Shown here in pieces: positions 5,244 through 11,691 of a DNA stretch of 11,691 nt. Below the pieces are notes generated by a model. The model was not told where the DNA came from, ran no database searches, and saw only the letters and a program-made list of their open reading frames with translations. The position numbers were made by a program, and so were the translations under genes. The first letter of the stretch is position 1. Each line of letters starts with the position of its first letter. The stretch is from assembly GCA_030638765.1 (NCBI GenBank), contig DAOWDZ010000107.1, forward strand, positions 1 to 11,691, read 5' to 3'. The DNA is from Desulfocapsa sp. GTDB taxonomy: Bacteria; Desulfobacterota; Desulfobulbia; Desulfobulbales; Desulfocapsaceae.

Positions 5244-7154
5244 TTACTGTAATCCATATTCAGTAAGTTTTCGTTTAGCTTTTACGTGATAGCCACTATC
5301 GTCAATCGGGAGAACCTCTAAAACCTTCTTCCAATCCTTGCCAGCTCGATCAATATTGTTAATTCCTTCATAAACAAGCCCTTTCTGATAATAGTGTTGT
5401 GCTTCTTTGATTTGAAGGGCTAAAAGTTTTTCATACTGAACCTTGACATCAGAGTGATCAGGATCAATTTCGAGCACTCGATGATAATAATAAAGAGCAG
5501 TGGCAGAATCGTTACCGCGCATTGCAGCAACAGCTCTATCATAATTCGACTTTGTTTTTTCACGTAACATTCCGTCCAGCTCTTTCAGATACCCCTCAGC
5601 CTTTTTTCTTTCCGGAACACCAATTTTAGTGGCTACAACAGCCGCCCACTGAGCACGAGCTTCATGAAAGTCACCGGATTTATAGGCAACCATTCCCTGC
5701 TCAAAAGCACTTCTCACTGCAACTAACTGCTGTTCAAAAGATTGTTTCTTTCCTGCTCTTTTTTCCTGATGTTCCCGCTCATCCTGCTCTATGCGATTTT
5801 CCAACTTTTTTATACGACTATGGAGATCCACAAGCTCCGGATATTCATTTTTTCGAACATTAAGTTCCTTAATAATATCCATAGCCGACATAAGATCACC
5901 AGATTGAATATACTTTTCAACCTGTGATACTTTCACCAGTGTCTTGCTTGTATACTCTTTTGTTAAACGAACTCTTTCAGCAGCCTCTTTCTTTGCCCTG
6001 GAGATACTCTCCTGACATTGCTGAAAAAGCTCTTCAGCTTCACTTGCTTGTGGATCAATACCAAGGGCAGCGTCCAAACGATTGGACGCTCTTTTAAAAT
6101 CTCCTGCCGCCATAAACTGCTTTGCCTTATAGATTAATCTTGCATACTGTCTTTTGTGTTCAAGTGAAAGTGCTGCACTCTCATTTTCTACTTCCTGAGA
6201 TTCAGGAGCAGGGTTTTCAACTGAAGAACCAACAGATGGAGGTTCCACAGGTTGTTCCTCTCCAGGCTTACCACCATCACCTAACAGCGCCATAAAAGCA
6301 AAACCCATCATAACGAGTAACAGCAACAACAGGACCACTTTCAGGTTATCTTGAATAAAACCTATAATGCCTGCTCCCTTGACACCACTCTGAATCTTTA
6401 AACAAAGCTCTATCTCACCGAGCATCAAACTATCACCATCTTTCAAAAAACCCTTGGACACATTCTTGCCATTCAGCGAAAGAGGTTCACTGTTTGAGAG
6501 TTTTGTAAAAGAATATCTTGAGCCATCATAACGTATCTGGAGGTGTTCACTCTCTATACCGATATCCCGAAGAACAAGGTCACATCCAGATCTACTTCCT
6601 ATTAAATTTTGCTCAAATAGCGGTACAGAAACACCAGAGGATAAGCCATTTTGAACCAGGATAAAATTCTGTTTTATTTCTCCCTGAACAAAGGTCCCAT
6701 CCTCCCCAACAGAAGTACCGACCATAGTCTGTTCTTCTTCATCCTCAACATTTGTCAAATCAGTCTGTGTAGCGTCTACAAAAGCTGTTTCATCTTCTAG
6801 CAATGTTAGATCTACATCGGCGAGAGTACCCTCGGAGGGGGTGTCATCAGCTTCCTCAGAAGGAAGGTTTATTGTAAGTAAAAATGGACGAACCGAAAGA
6901 ACACTTCTATTTTTAACTGCTTCCTTGCTGACCCTCACACCATCCAGCTCCACTCCATTGGTGGAACCAAGATCCTCGATCTTCCAACTACCATTTTCAA
7001 AAATCAGCTGACAATGATTTCTCGATACATTCGAACTTTCCAGAACCAGAACATTTTGCTCTCCTCTTCCGATGGAAACAATACTATCGGTGGAAAACTC
7101 TTCCGTTCTGATATGCTCGCCATTTTCCTCAACAGTCAGTTTTAAAATATTCAT
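5244..7154 (-). CDS. Double-FHA membrane protein with periplasmic TPR/coiled-coil region
   Basis: The product has 636 residues. The first FHA domain (about 24-96) has the phosphothreonine pocket: IGRG, VSRNH and GSTNG. A second FHA-like domain (about 182-254) lacks the pocket: IGSRSG replaces the GR motif and no STNG is seen, so it is probably structural. Between them (100-160) is a very acidic linker with threonines in repeated contexts: EGT, DLT, DETAFV, EEQTMV and EDGTFV. One transmembrane helix lies at about 272-292; positive charge before it and acid after it put the N-terminus inside. The remaining 340 residues are helical, with TPR-like repeats (for example AARLIYKAKQFM-type helices from about 335, 489-520, 536-566 and 584-620) and a charged coiled coil at about 440-475. 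The start codon overlaps the previous gene's stop by one base (TAATG), which implies translational coupling. It is likely a scaffold linking phosphorylation to the secretion machinery. Confidence 0.9.
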   Translation of the reverse strand: MNILKLTVEENGEHIRTEEFSTDSIVSIGRGEQNVLVLESSNVSRNHCQLIFENGSWKIEDLGSTNGVELDGVRVSKEAVKNRSVLSVRPFLLTINLPSEEADDTPSEGTLADVDLTLLEDETAFVDATQTDLTNVEDEEEQTMVGTSVGEDGTFVQGEIKQNFILVQNGLSSGVSVPLFEQNLIGSRSGCDLVLRDIGIESEHLQIRYDGSRYSFTKLSNSEPLSLNGKNVSKGFLKDGDSLMLGEIELCLKIQSGVKGAGIIGFIQDNLKVVLLLLLLVMMGFAFMALLGDGGKPGEEQPVEPPSVGSSVENPAPESQEVENESAALSLEHKRQYARLIYKAKQFMAAGDFKRASNRLDAALGIDPQASEAEELFQQCQESISRAKKEAAERVRLTKEYTSKTLVKVSQVEKYIQSGDLMSAMDIIKELNVRKNEYPELVDLHSRIKKLENRIEQDEREHQEKRAGKKQSFEQQLVAVRSAFEQGMVAYKSGDFHEARAQWAAVVATKIGVPERKKAEGYLKELDGMLREKTKSNYDRAVAAMRGNDSATALYYYHRVLEIDPDHSDVKVQYEKLLALQIKEAQHYYQKGLVYEGINNIDRAGKDWKKVLEVLPIDDSGYHVKAKRKLTEYGLQ

Positions 7155-8074
7155 TATTTTTCTTTTTGTATCAATTCAAGTTTCTTGAGTGAGTCCAAAT
7201 ATCGCTCATCATTTTTATCATGAGAAAGCTCTGTGACTATCATAAATTCCTGCTCAGCTTCATAGAAACGAAGGTATTTATAATGCGATTTTCCAGCCTT
7301 ATAGTGACTACTGATTTCAAAATCAATATCCTTGATGGCACGAGCTAATTTTTTAATCACAAGAGTATTCGAGTCATCATAGGTTTGAGCCAGATCCCAT
7401 TCATCTATGGCTCTTTTCAGATGTCCGGAATCATAAAACAATAAACCGACCCGATAATGTTCACGAGCACGAGCTTTATCAACAGATAAGCCATCATCAC
7501 TCTTTTGAGTCACAACTCTTGGTGGTATCTCCCTATCATTTATTGAAGGGTGAGGAACCAGAGTTTCTTCTGGCGGAGCAATTACTAGCGGCCCTCCGCT
7601 CTTTTCCGCGTCTTTATCAGGTAAAAAAATTGCAGCACCGATAAAGAGTACGACCAGAACAAGTGCACCAACAAGTACAGGAAAAAACCAGGCTGGACGA
7701 GCAGTAACCGATCGAGCAGAAGCAGTACTTCTTGAAGCTGGCCTTGAATCTTTCTCAATAGTGGGTTCAGGTTCAATAAAGATTTGGGTATTGCCTATTT
7801 GACAGACATTACCAGAGCCCAATACAGCATATTCTACTTTTTGAGTACCAACATGAAGACCATTGGTGCTTCCATTATCCTGAATTTTCCAATTCCCTTC
7901 TACAAACCGGAGTATGGCGTGTTTTCGTGAAGCTCTTTCATCTTCAATCCGAATATCAGCATTATCACTGCGGCCAATGACATACTCATTTTCTTCTTTT
8001 AAAGAAATACGTTCATTCTGAGTAAAACTCTTAATAATAAGAATAGTGGAACCCTGTTCTTTCATATCCGGCAT
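7154..8074 (-). CDS. FHA-TM-TPR membrane protein
   Basis: The product has 306 residues. An intact FHA domain (about 29-101) shows IGRSDNADI, ASRKH and GSTNG, so it should bind phosphothreonine peptides in the cytoplasm. A Ser/Arg-rich linker leads to one transmembrane helix at about 129-151; three arginines before it and an acidic stretch after it predict N-inside. The periplasmic C-terminus has two TPR-like repeats (about 201-232 and 254-286). The first resembles the last repeat of the following double-FHA protein: HYRVGLLFYDSGHLKRAIDEW against HYYQKGLVYEGINNIDRAGKDW. The two genes are coupled by a one-base overlap and look like diverged paralogues. A second in-frame ATG at 8065 is possible; neither start has a strong Shine-Dalgarno. 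Confidence 0.88.
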   Translation of the reverse strand: MPDMKEQGSTILIIKSFTQNERISLKEENEYVIGRSDNADIRIEDERASRKHAILRFVEGNWKIQDNGSTNGLHVGTQKVEYAVLGSGNVCQIGNTQIFIEPEPTIEKDSRPASRSTASARSVTARPAWFFPVLVGALVLVVLFIGAAIFLPDKDAEKSGGPLVIAPPEETLVPHPSINDREIPPRVVTQKSDDGLSVDKARAREHYRVGLLFYDSGHLKRAIDEWDLAQTYDDSNTLVIKKLARAIKDIDFEISSHYKAGKSHYKYLRFYEAEQEFMIVTELSHDKNDERYLDSLKKLELIQKEK

Positions 8075-8112
8075 TGTTTGACAATCTCACATAAACATAA
8101 ATTTTCAATTGA

Positions 8113-8129
8113 AGTTCTCTTCGAGAACT
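8113..8129. other. 7-bp hairpin in the largest intra-operon gap
   Basis: AGTTCTC and GAGAACT form a perfect stem with a three-base loop. It lies in the 96-nt gap between two FHA genes. No U-tract follows on the minus strand (TTCAATTG), so it is not a standard terminator. A processing or mRNA stability element, or a regulator site, is possible. Confidence 0.35.
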
Positions 8130-8170
8130 CCAAACAAATACTACTTAAACCCACTTATATTTCAGCAGAT

Positions 8171-9613
8171 TCAACTGTTATTTTCATTTTTTAATTCAAA
8201 ACGTATCAGCAAATAACCGGGAGATTCTGGTACCTCCTCCCTTGTCAGTGTGAATACATTATCTTCCAGCACAGTCTCACTTTTACTCACTCGATTATCC
8301 ACAAGATTCATTATCTCCGTAAGTAGCATTGGATTTTGGAATATTTCTAGTATGTGCAAATTATTTGTTTCCTGCAACTGAAACATCTTCTTAAAATCAG
8401 ATGAACTATCAACTAGTTGACTTGTTTCACCTTCAATCAAACAACTGATTTCTCCTTCCCGAAAAGGAGTCTCTTGCAAAAGAGGCCGCTTAACTGTTGT
8501 TGGAGTTTTTACGGAAACACCTGGGCCATTGTTATTCTGATTTGGGCTTTCTTTTACCACGCTATCATGATGATCATTGCGTTCACTTTTTAATAGTAGA
8601 CGATCAACCTGAGTCTTCAAAAAATCTATTTCTTTATACGGGGCTGTATAATCCAGCATAGATTTGTTTTCTGCAATGGTCAGCTCAAGAGATTTCCCAA
8701 CCTCTTTCCATGGTTGAAGAACCATCTTAACAAGGGTAACAGCAAAGATCACAGCAACACACAAAACAAAAATAAATCCGAAAAGAAATTGCCAGAATCT
8801 GTCACGAAGCAAATTAACAGAACTGCGAATCTGATACTGGATAACAGCCACCCCAACTATTTCTCCATGATTTTTCACAGGGTTACAGATAAGAAGATGA
8901 CCGGATTGTAGAGTTTCCTGCTCTATCGTCTCACTGATCAACGCCTGCTCAACCAGAGGATACTGCAGAACATGATTAACCTGATCAATGGGCGCAAGAA
9001 TTCGTCCATGTTTATCCAGAAGAAAAACGTGAATGACGCCTTGCTGTTTTTCAAAAAATGAAATCTCCAATTCAGCTAAATCTGATTTATTCCATTTCGC
9101 CTTATTATGGTGCCCAAGATTTTCTGCAATGGAAAGTGCACGATTTATTTCATTTTCCAGTACAATTGCAGAAAGATATGATTTATTAATCTTAGCCATC
9201 CAAAAAACAGTGATCAGGCAACAAAGTAATAATAAGCAAAGAGATGTCAGGTAGGGTCTCTTCCCTCCTAACGAAAACAAGGAATCCAGCCCAAATGTTC
9301 TGGAACTCTTTGAAACTTCTGGCTCTACATGATTTTTTACCAGAAAAGTGAAGCCCCCCATGGAAAGAGAAGCGTTCAAAGACAACTTTTTTTTCTTTTT
9401 TATCTGCTTTCCATCAACAAACACACCGTTAGCACTACCAAGATCCTCTACTTCCCAGCCTTTGTCAGTTATTGTTAACAAAGCATGTTTACGGGATATG
9501 CGATTTCCATTGAGAACAATATCACATTGACTGCTTCTTCCCAGTGTATATGTACCGGGTTGCAGGGTATGCTCCTGCTCAAGGGCCTGGTTATTTTGAA
9601 TTTCTATTTCCAT
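8171..9613 (-). CDS. FHA protein with predicted periplasmic sensor domain and C-terminal PAS-like region
   Basis: The product has 480 residues. An N-terminal FHA domain (about 22-93) has LGRSSQCDI, ISRKH and GSANG, with the key pocket residues kept. Two transmembrane helices (about 119-141 and 273-297) enclose a periplasmic part of about 130 residues. Its order (long helix, then VFLLDKHGRILAP, then GEIVGVAVIQYQI) is that of Cache/PDC-type ligand sensors. After TM2 comes a HAMP-like helical stretch (298-345), a low-complexity linker with threonines (KTPTTVKRP), and a final region (about 385-475) that may be PAS-like. There is no kinase, cyclase or methyl-accepting output domain, so the output is probably the FHA or the C-terminal region itself. 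The gene follows the TadC-like gene by 21 nt. Codons 71-76 hold two slippery A-AAA-AAG sites. The FHA call is firm; the sensor and PAS calls are tentative. Confidence 0.85.
   Translation of the reverse strand: MEIEIQNNQALEQEHTLQPGTYTLGRSSQCDIVLNGNRISRKHALLTITDKGWEVEDLGSANGVFVDGKQIKKKKKLSLNASLSMGGFTFLVKNHVEPEVSKSSRTFGLDSLFSLGGKRPYLTSLCLLLLCCLITVFWMAKINKSYLSAIVLENEINRALSIAENLGHHNKAKWNKSDLAELEISFFEKQQGVIHVFLLDKHGRILAPIDQVNHVLQYPLVEQALISETIEQETLQSGHLLICNPVKNHGEIVGVAVIQYQIRSSVNLLRDRFWQFLFGFIFVLCVAVIFAVTLVKMVLQPWKEVGKSLELTIAENKSMLDYTAPYKEIDFLKTQVDRLLLKSERNDHHDSVVKESPNQNNNGPGVSVKTPTTVKRPLLQETPFREGEISCLIEGETSQLVDSSSDFKKMFQLQETNNLHILEIFQNPMLLTEIMNLVDNRVSKSETVLEDNVFTLTREEVPESPGYLLIRFELKNENNS
9386..9403 (-). 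other. Two tandem A-AAA-AAG slippery heptamers within the FHA/sensor gene
   Basis: Codons 71-76 read ATA AAA AAG AAA AAA AAG, giving two in-phase A-AAA-AAG heptamers, the sequence used for -1 frameshifting in E. coli dnaX. A weak Shine-Dalgarno-like GGAAAG lies just upstream. The -1 frame stays open for about 62 codons. Whether frameshifting happens is unknown, since poly-lysine codons in AT-rich DNA also produce this. Confidence 0.3.
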
Positions 9614-9634
9614 AGCATATCAATAATCAGTTAA

Positions 9635-10525
9635 TTATTTTCCATAAATAAATTGTAACAAATAGGGACCCATAACCACAAAAAAGATCAGAGGAAAAAT
9701 AAAGATAACCATTGGGATAAGCAGCTTTTGAGAAGCCTCTGCCCCAAGACGTTCAGCCTTCATAAATCGCTCACGTCGTAATTTATCTGACTGTTGTTTT
9801 AAAATAGAAGCAATGCTTGCACCCATTTTATCGGCCTGAATAAGAACGGATGTAAAAGAATAAATATCCTGCAAATCAACACGGTAAGCCATGTTTTTAA
9901 GACCCTCTTCGCGGGTCATGCCAAGTTGAATATTCTGTTGAAGAATAATGAACTCTTCAATTAAAGGATTTTTTTCTTCTTTTTTGTATTGCTCACACAC
10001 TCTCACAATGGCAGCATTGAAATCAATACCCGCTTCAACACTCAAAGAAAGCATATCAACTACTGTGGGCATAGCTATCAGGATATCTTCCTGCCTTGAT
10101 TTCTTTTTGTCAATTAACCAGTATGTCACGAAGATATCCCCCAAAAGGAAACCGACAACAAAAGTAGTAACACCTGAAAAAAACATCAGCAATATTCCCG
10201 GAAAAAGGAAGCCCATTACTATTTGTAACCCAATAAACTCATTGGTTGAAATGGATCCCTCCAGTCCTGCACTCACAATCCATCGATCAATTTTTTTTTT
10301 GTAACTATACAACGGAAGCAGATTAACCAGAGGAATGAGCAGAGCAACAAAAGGATAAAACCATTTTAATAAAACGGCATCTTCACCCCACTCTCTAGCC
10401 ACAAACAGTCCGGTTTTTTTTCGCATCTCCATATCTTCCTTACTAGGGAAAAACTGGAATACAAAAATAAACACAGCCAGAAATATTAACAAAAAAGCCA
10501 GAATTTTAAAAATAACAGGATCCAT
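9635..10525 (-). CDS. TadC-like inner-membrane platform protein (T2SS F-domain family)
   Basis: The product has about 296 residues and one T2SS F domain. Hydrophobic segments lie near the N-terminus, at about 55-73, at about 95-138 (two helices) and at the C-terminus. The cytoplasmic F domain contains AMPTVVDMLSLSVEAGIDF, and the end reads AERLGAEASQKLLIPMVIF followed by PLIFFVVMGP, which is the TadC signature more than TadB or GspF. Such proteins sit in the inner membrane and are worked by the secretion ATPase to assemble pilin-like fibres. The gene directly follows the ATPase gene. Start choice: ATG 10525 (MDPVIF) looks natural. A TTG at 10537 overlaps the ATPase stop codon and would add four residues; neither has a strong Shine-Dalgarno. 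A run of ten A (10300-10291) lies in codons 76-79. Confidence 0.88.
   Translation of the reverse strand: MDPVIFKILAFLLIFLAVFIFVFQFFPSKEDMEMRKKTGLFVAREWGEDAVLLKWFYPFVALLIPLVNLLPLYSYKKKIDRWIVSAGLEGSISTNEFIGLQIVMGFLFPGILLMFFSGVTTFVVGFLLGDIFVTYWLIDKKKSRQEDILIAMPTVVDMLSLSVEAGIDFNAAIVRVCEQYKKEEKNPLIEEFIILQQNIQLGMTREEGLKNMAYRVDLQDIYSFTSVLIQADKMGASIASILKQQSDKLRRERFMKAERLGAEASQKLLIPMVIFIFPLIFFVVMGPYLLQFIYGK
10291..10300 (-). repeat. A10 homopolymer inside the TadC-like coding sequence
   Basis: The minus strand reads TAC, then ten A, then TTGATC, coding Y-K-K-K-I-D. Losing one A leads to TGA after five further codons; gaining one leads to TGA almost at once. Runs of this length invite DNA or RNA polymerase slippage. 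Confidence 0.7.
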
Positions 10526-10533
10526 ACACTCAC

Positions 10534-11691
10534 TCAAGCATCTAAGGTTACTCGTAAAATTTCATCAGGGCTGGTTATTTCCTGAGCAAGCCGCTTCAAA
10601 GCGTCTTCTCTCAAGGTAACCATACCATTTTTTACGGCAGCAGTTTTAATTTCCCCAACCGGTCTTTGTTCAAGAATCAATCGTTCTATCTCATCATTTA
10701 CCACAAGAATTTCCATAATTGATACTCTTCCCTTATATCCGGTACCAGAACATTCCTCACAGCCCTTACCGTAATAGTAGGTCATCTGATCTGCACGAAG
10801 TGACAGAGCAGAAAGAGTTGATTTTTCAGGGATATATTCCTCTTTACAATGAGGGCAAAGAGTTCGTACAAGTCTCTGGGCAACCACGGTCAGCCCACAG
10901 GAAGAGAGAAGGAAAGCTGGAACTCCCAAATTAATAATACGGGTTATGGTACCCGGTGCATCATTGGTATGAAGAGTGGAAAAAACAACATGACCAGTAA
11001 GGGCTGCCTTCACTGCAATATCAGCCGTTTCCAGGTCACGAATTTCACCAACCATTATAATATCAGGATCCTGTCGTAAAAAAGACCGAAGAGCACCAGC
11101 AAAGCTCACTCCACGTTCAGCATCACACGGTACCTGAATGATACCATCCAGTTCGTACTCTACAGGATCTTCAGCCGTACTTATATTGACATCTTCCTGG
11201 TTTAATACATCAAGAAAAGCGTAAAGAGTTGTTGTCTTACCACTACCCGTTGGTCCGGTCACAAGAAGCAAACCATTTGGTCTATGAATGGCATGTTCAA
11301 GCAGTGCCCGTTCAGTGGCATCAATATTAAAATCAGTAAAGCGAACTCTTTTTTTACCCTTGTCAAGAATCCGTAAAACAGCTTTTTCACCGTAAATTGT
11401 GGGTAAAATTGAACAGCGAATATCAATCTCATTATTTGCTACTACGTGATAATCAATTCTTCCATCCTGAGGAGTTTTCGTTACATCCAGCTGCATGCCG
11501 GCAATCATTTTTATTCTCGCAATCAAACCTTCCTTTGCCGAACTATCCAGGCGATAGCTCGTATGCAACACCCCGTCAAGTCTGGTACGAATACGGAAAT
11601 AATCCTTCTGTGGTTCAAAATGAATATCGCTGGCATTATTTTCAACAGCTTCCGTTAATATCAATCTCAATAGCTGAATGACTCGAGAATG
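10534..11691 (-). CDS. GspE/PilB-type secretion or pilus assembly ATPase, N-terminus off the right edge
   Basis: This is a hexameric cytoplasmic ATPase that powers type II secretion or type IV-like pilus assembly. The frame is open to the window edge (HSRVIQLLRLILTEAV), so the N-terminal recruitment domain is missing and the true start is outside. Visible are ASDIHFEP, PQDGRI, Walker A GPTGSGKTT at 11256-11230, the Asp box AEDPVEY, Walker B DPDIIMVGEIRD, and the His box STLHTND. The tetracysteine zinc motif CPHC...CEEC is also present and is typical of GspE/PilB rather than TadA/CpaF. All catalytic motifs are intact. The next gene starts at or just after its stop codon, so the ATPase and the TadC-like platform are co-expressed. 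It could belong to a type II secretion, MshE-type or hybrid Tad system; pilins, secretin and prepilin peptidase are not in the window. Confidence 0.95.
   Translation of the reverse strand, partial: HSRVIQLLRLILTEAVENNASDIHFEPQKDYFRIRTRLDGVLHTSYRLDSSAKEGLIARIKMIAGMQLDVTKTPQDGRIDYHVVANNEIDIRCSILPTIYGEKAVLRILDKGKKRVRFTDFNIDATERALLEHAIHRPNGLLLVTGPTGSGKTTTLYAFLDVLNQEDVNISTAEDPVEYELDGIIQVPCDAERGVSFAGALRSFLRQDPDIIMVGEIRDLETADIAVKAALTGHVVFSTLHTNDAPGTITRIINLGVPAFLLSSCGLTVVAQRLVRTLCPHCKEEYIPEKSTLSALSLRADQMTYYYGKGCEECSGTGYKGRVSIMEILVVNDEIERLILEQRPVGEIKTAAVKNGMVTLREDALKRLAQEITSPDEILRVTLDA

Noticed and set aside
9948..10304. Plus-strand open frame of 118 codons within the TadC-like gene
   Set aside because: It is antisense to a well-supported T2SS F-domain gene with no domain or ribosome site of its own.
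9635..11691. Type VI secretion or conjugation module
   Set aside because: The kinase, phosphatase and FHA genes recall type VI control genes, but no type VI structural gene is present; the ATPase and platform are of the type II/Tad superfamily.

Overview
The window looks like a chromosomal segment of an AT-leaning Gram-negative bacterium. The signs are a lipobox lipoprotein, a Spy/CpxP-type periplasmic protein, several signal peptides, and a type II secretion/type IV pilus-type ATPase with an inner-membrane platform protein. Ser/Thr kinase, PP2C, FHA and Tad-type genes together recall Desulfobacterota and other former delta-proteobacteria. That placement is an inference from gene content only. 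Every gene found is on the minus strand, so transcription runs from high to low coordinates.

Region 1 (11691 to about 2033) reads as one long operon. Its 5' end lies off the right edge. In transcription order it encodes: a GspE/PilB-type secretion ATPase (5'-truncated by the window), a TadC-like platform protein, an FHA protein with a predicted periplasmic sensor domain, an FHA-TM-TPR protein, a double-FHA-TM-TPR protein, a secreted DUF4384 protein, a Ser/Thr kinase with TM and PEGA domain, and a PP2C phosphatase. Spacings are short: two start/stop junctions overlap or nearly overlap, and the other gaps are 18 to 96 nt. The kinase writes phosphothreonine, PP2C erases it and FHA domains read it. 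The kinase and the three FHA proteins each carry membrane segments that place a sensing or scaffolding part in the periplasm. The kinase tail and the double-FHA linker share acidic threonine motifs such as DETVVL, NDGTVVL, DETAFV and EEQTMV, which are plausible phosphorylation and docking sites. The best reading is a Tad/type II-like secretion or pilus machine under reversible threonine phosphorylation.

Region 2 (2032 to 670) is a set of small envelope genes. It holds a 72-residue lipoprotein built of two tandem ISADECGCP repeats, then a 355-nt intergenic stretch, then a Spy/CpxP-like periplasmic protein. That stretch has a candidate promoter, a 17-bp palindrome and a strong terminator-like hairpin lying between the promoter and the Spy-like start codon, which suggests attenuation. 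A 9-bp-stem hairpin follows the Spy-like gene.

Region 3 (585 to 1) is the N-terminal part of an AMP-forming acyl-CoA synthetase that runs off the left edge.

No tRNA, rRNA, CRISPR array, insertion sequence or phage gene was seen.
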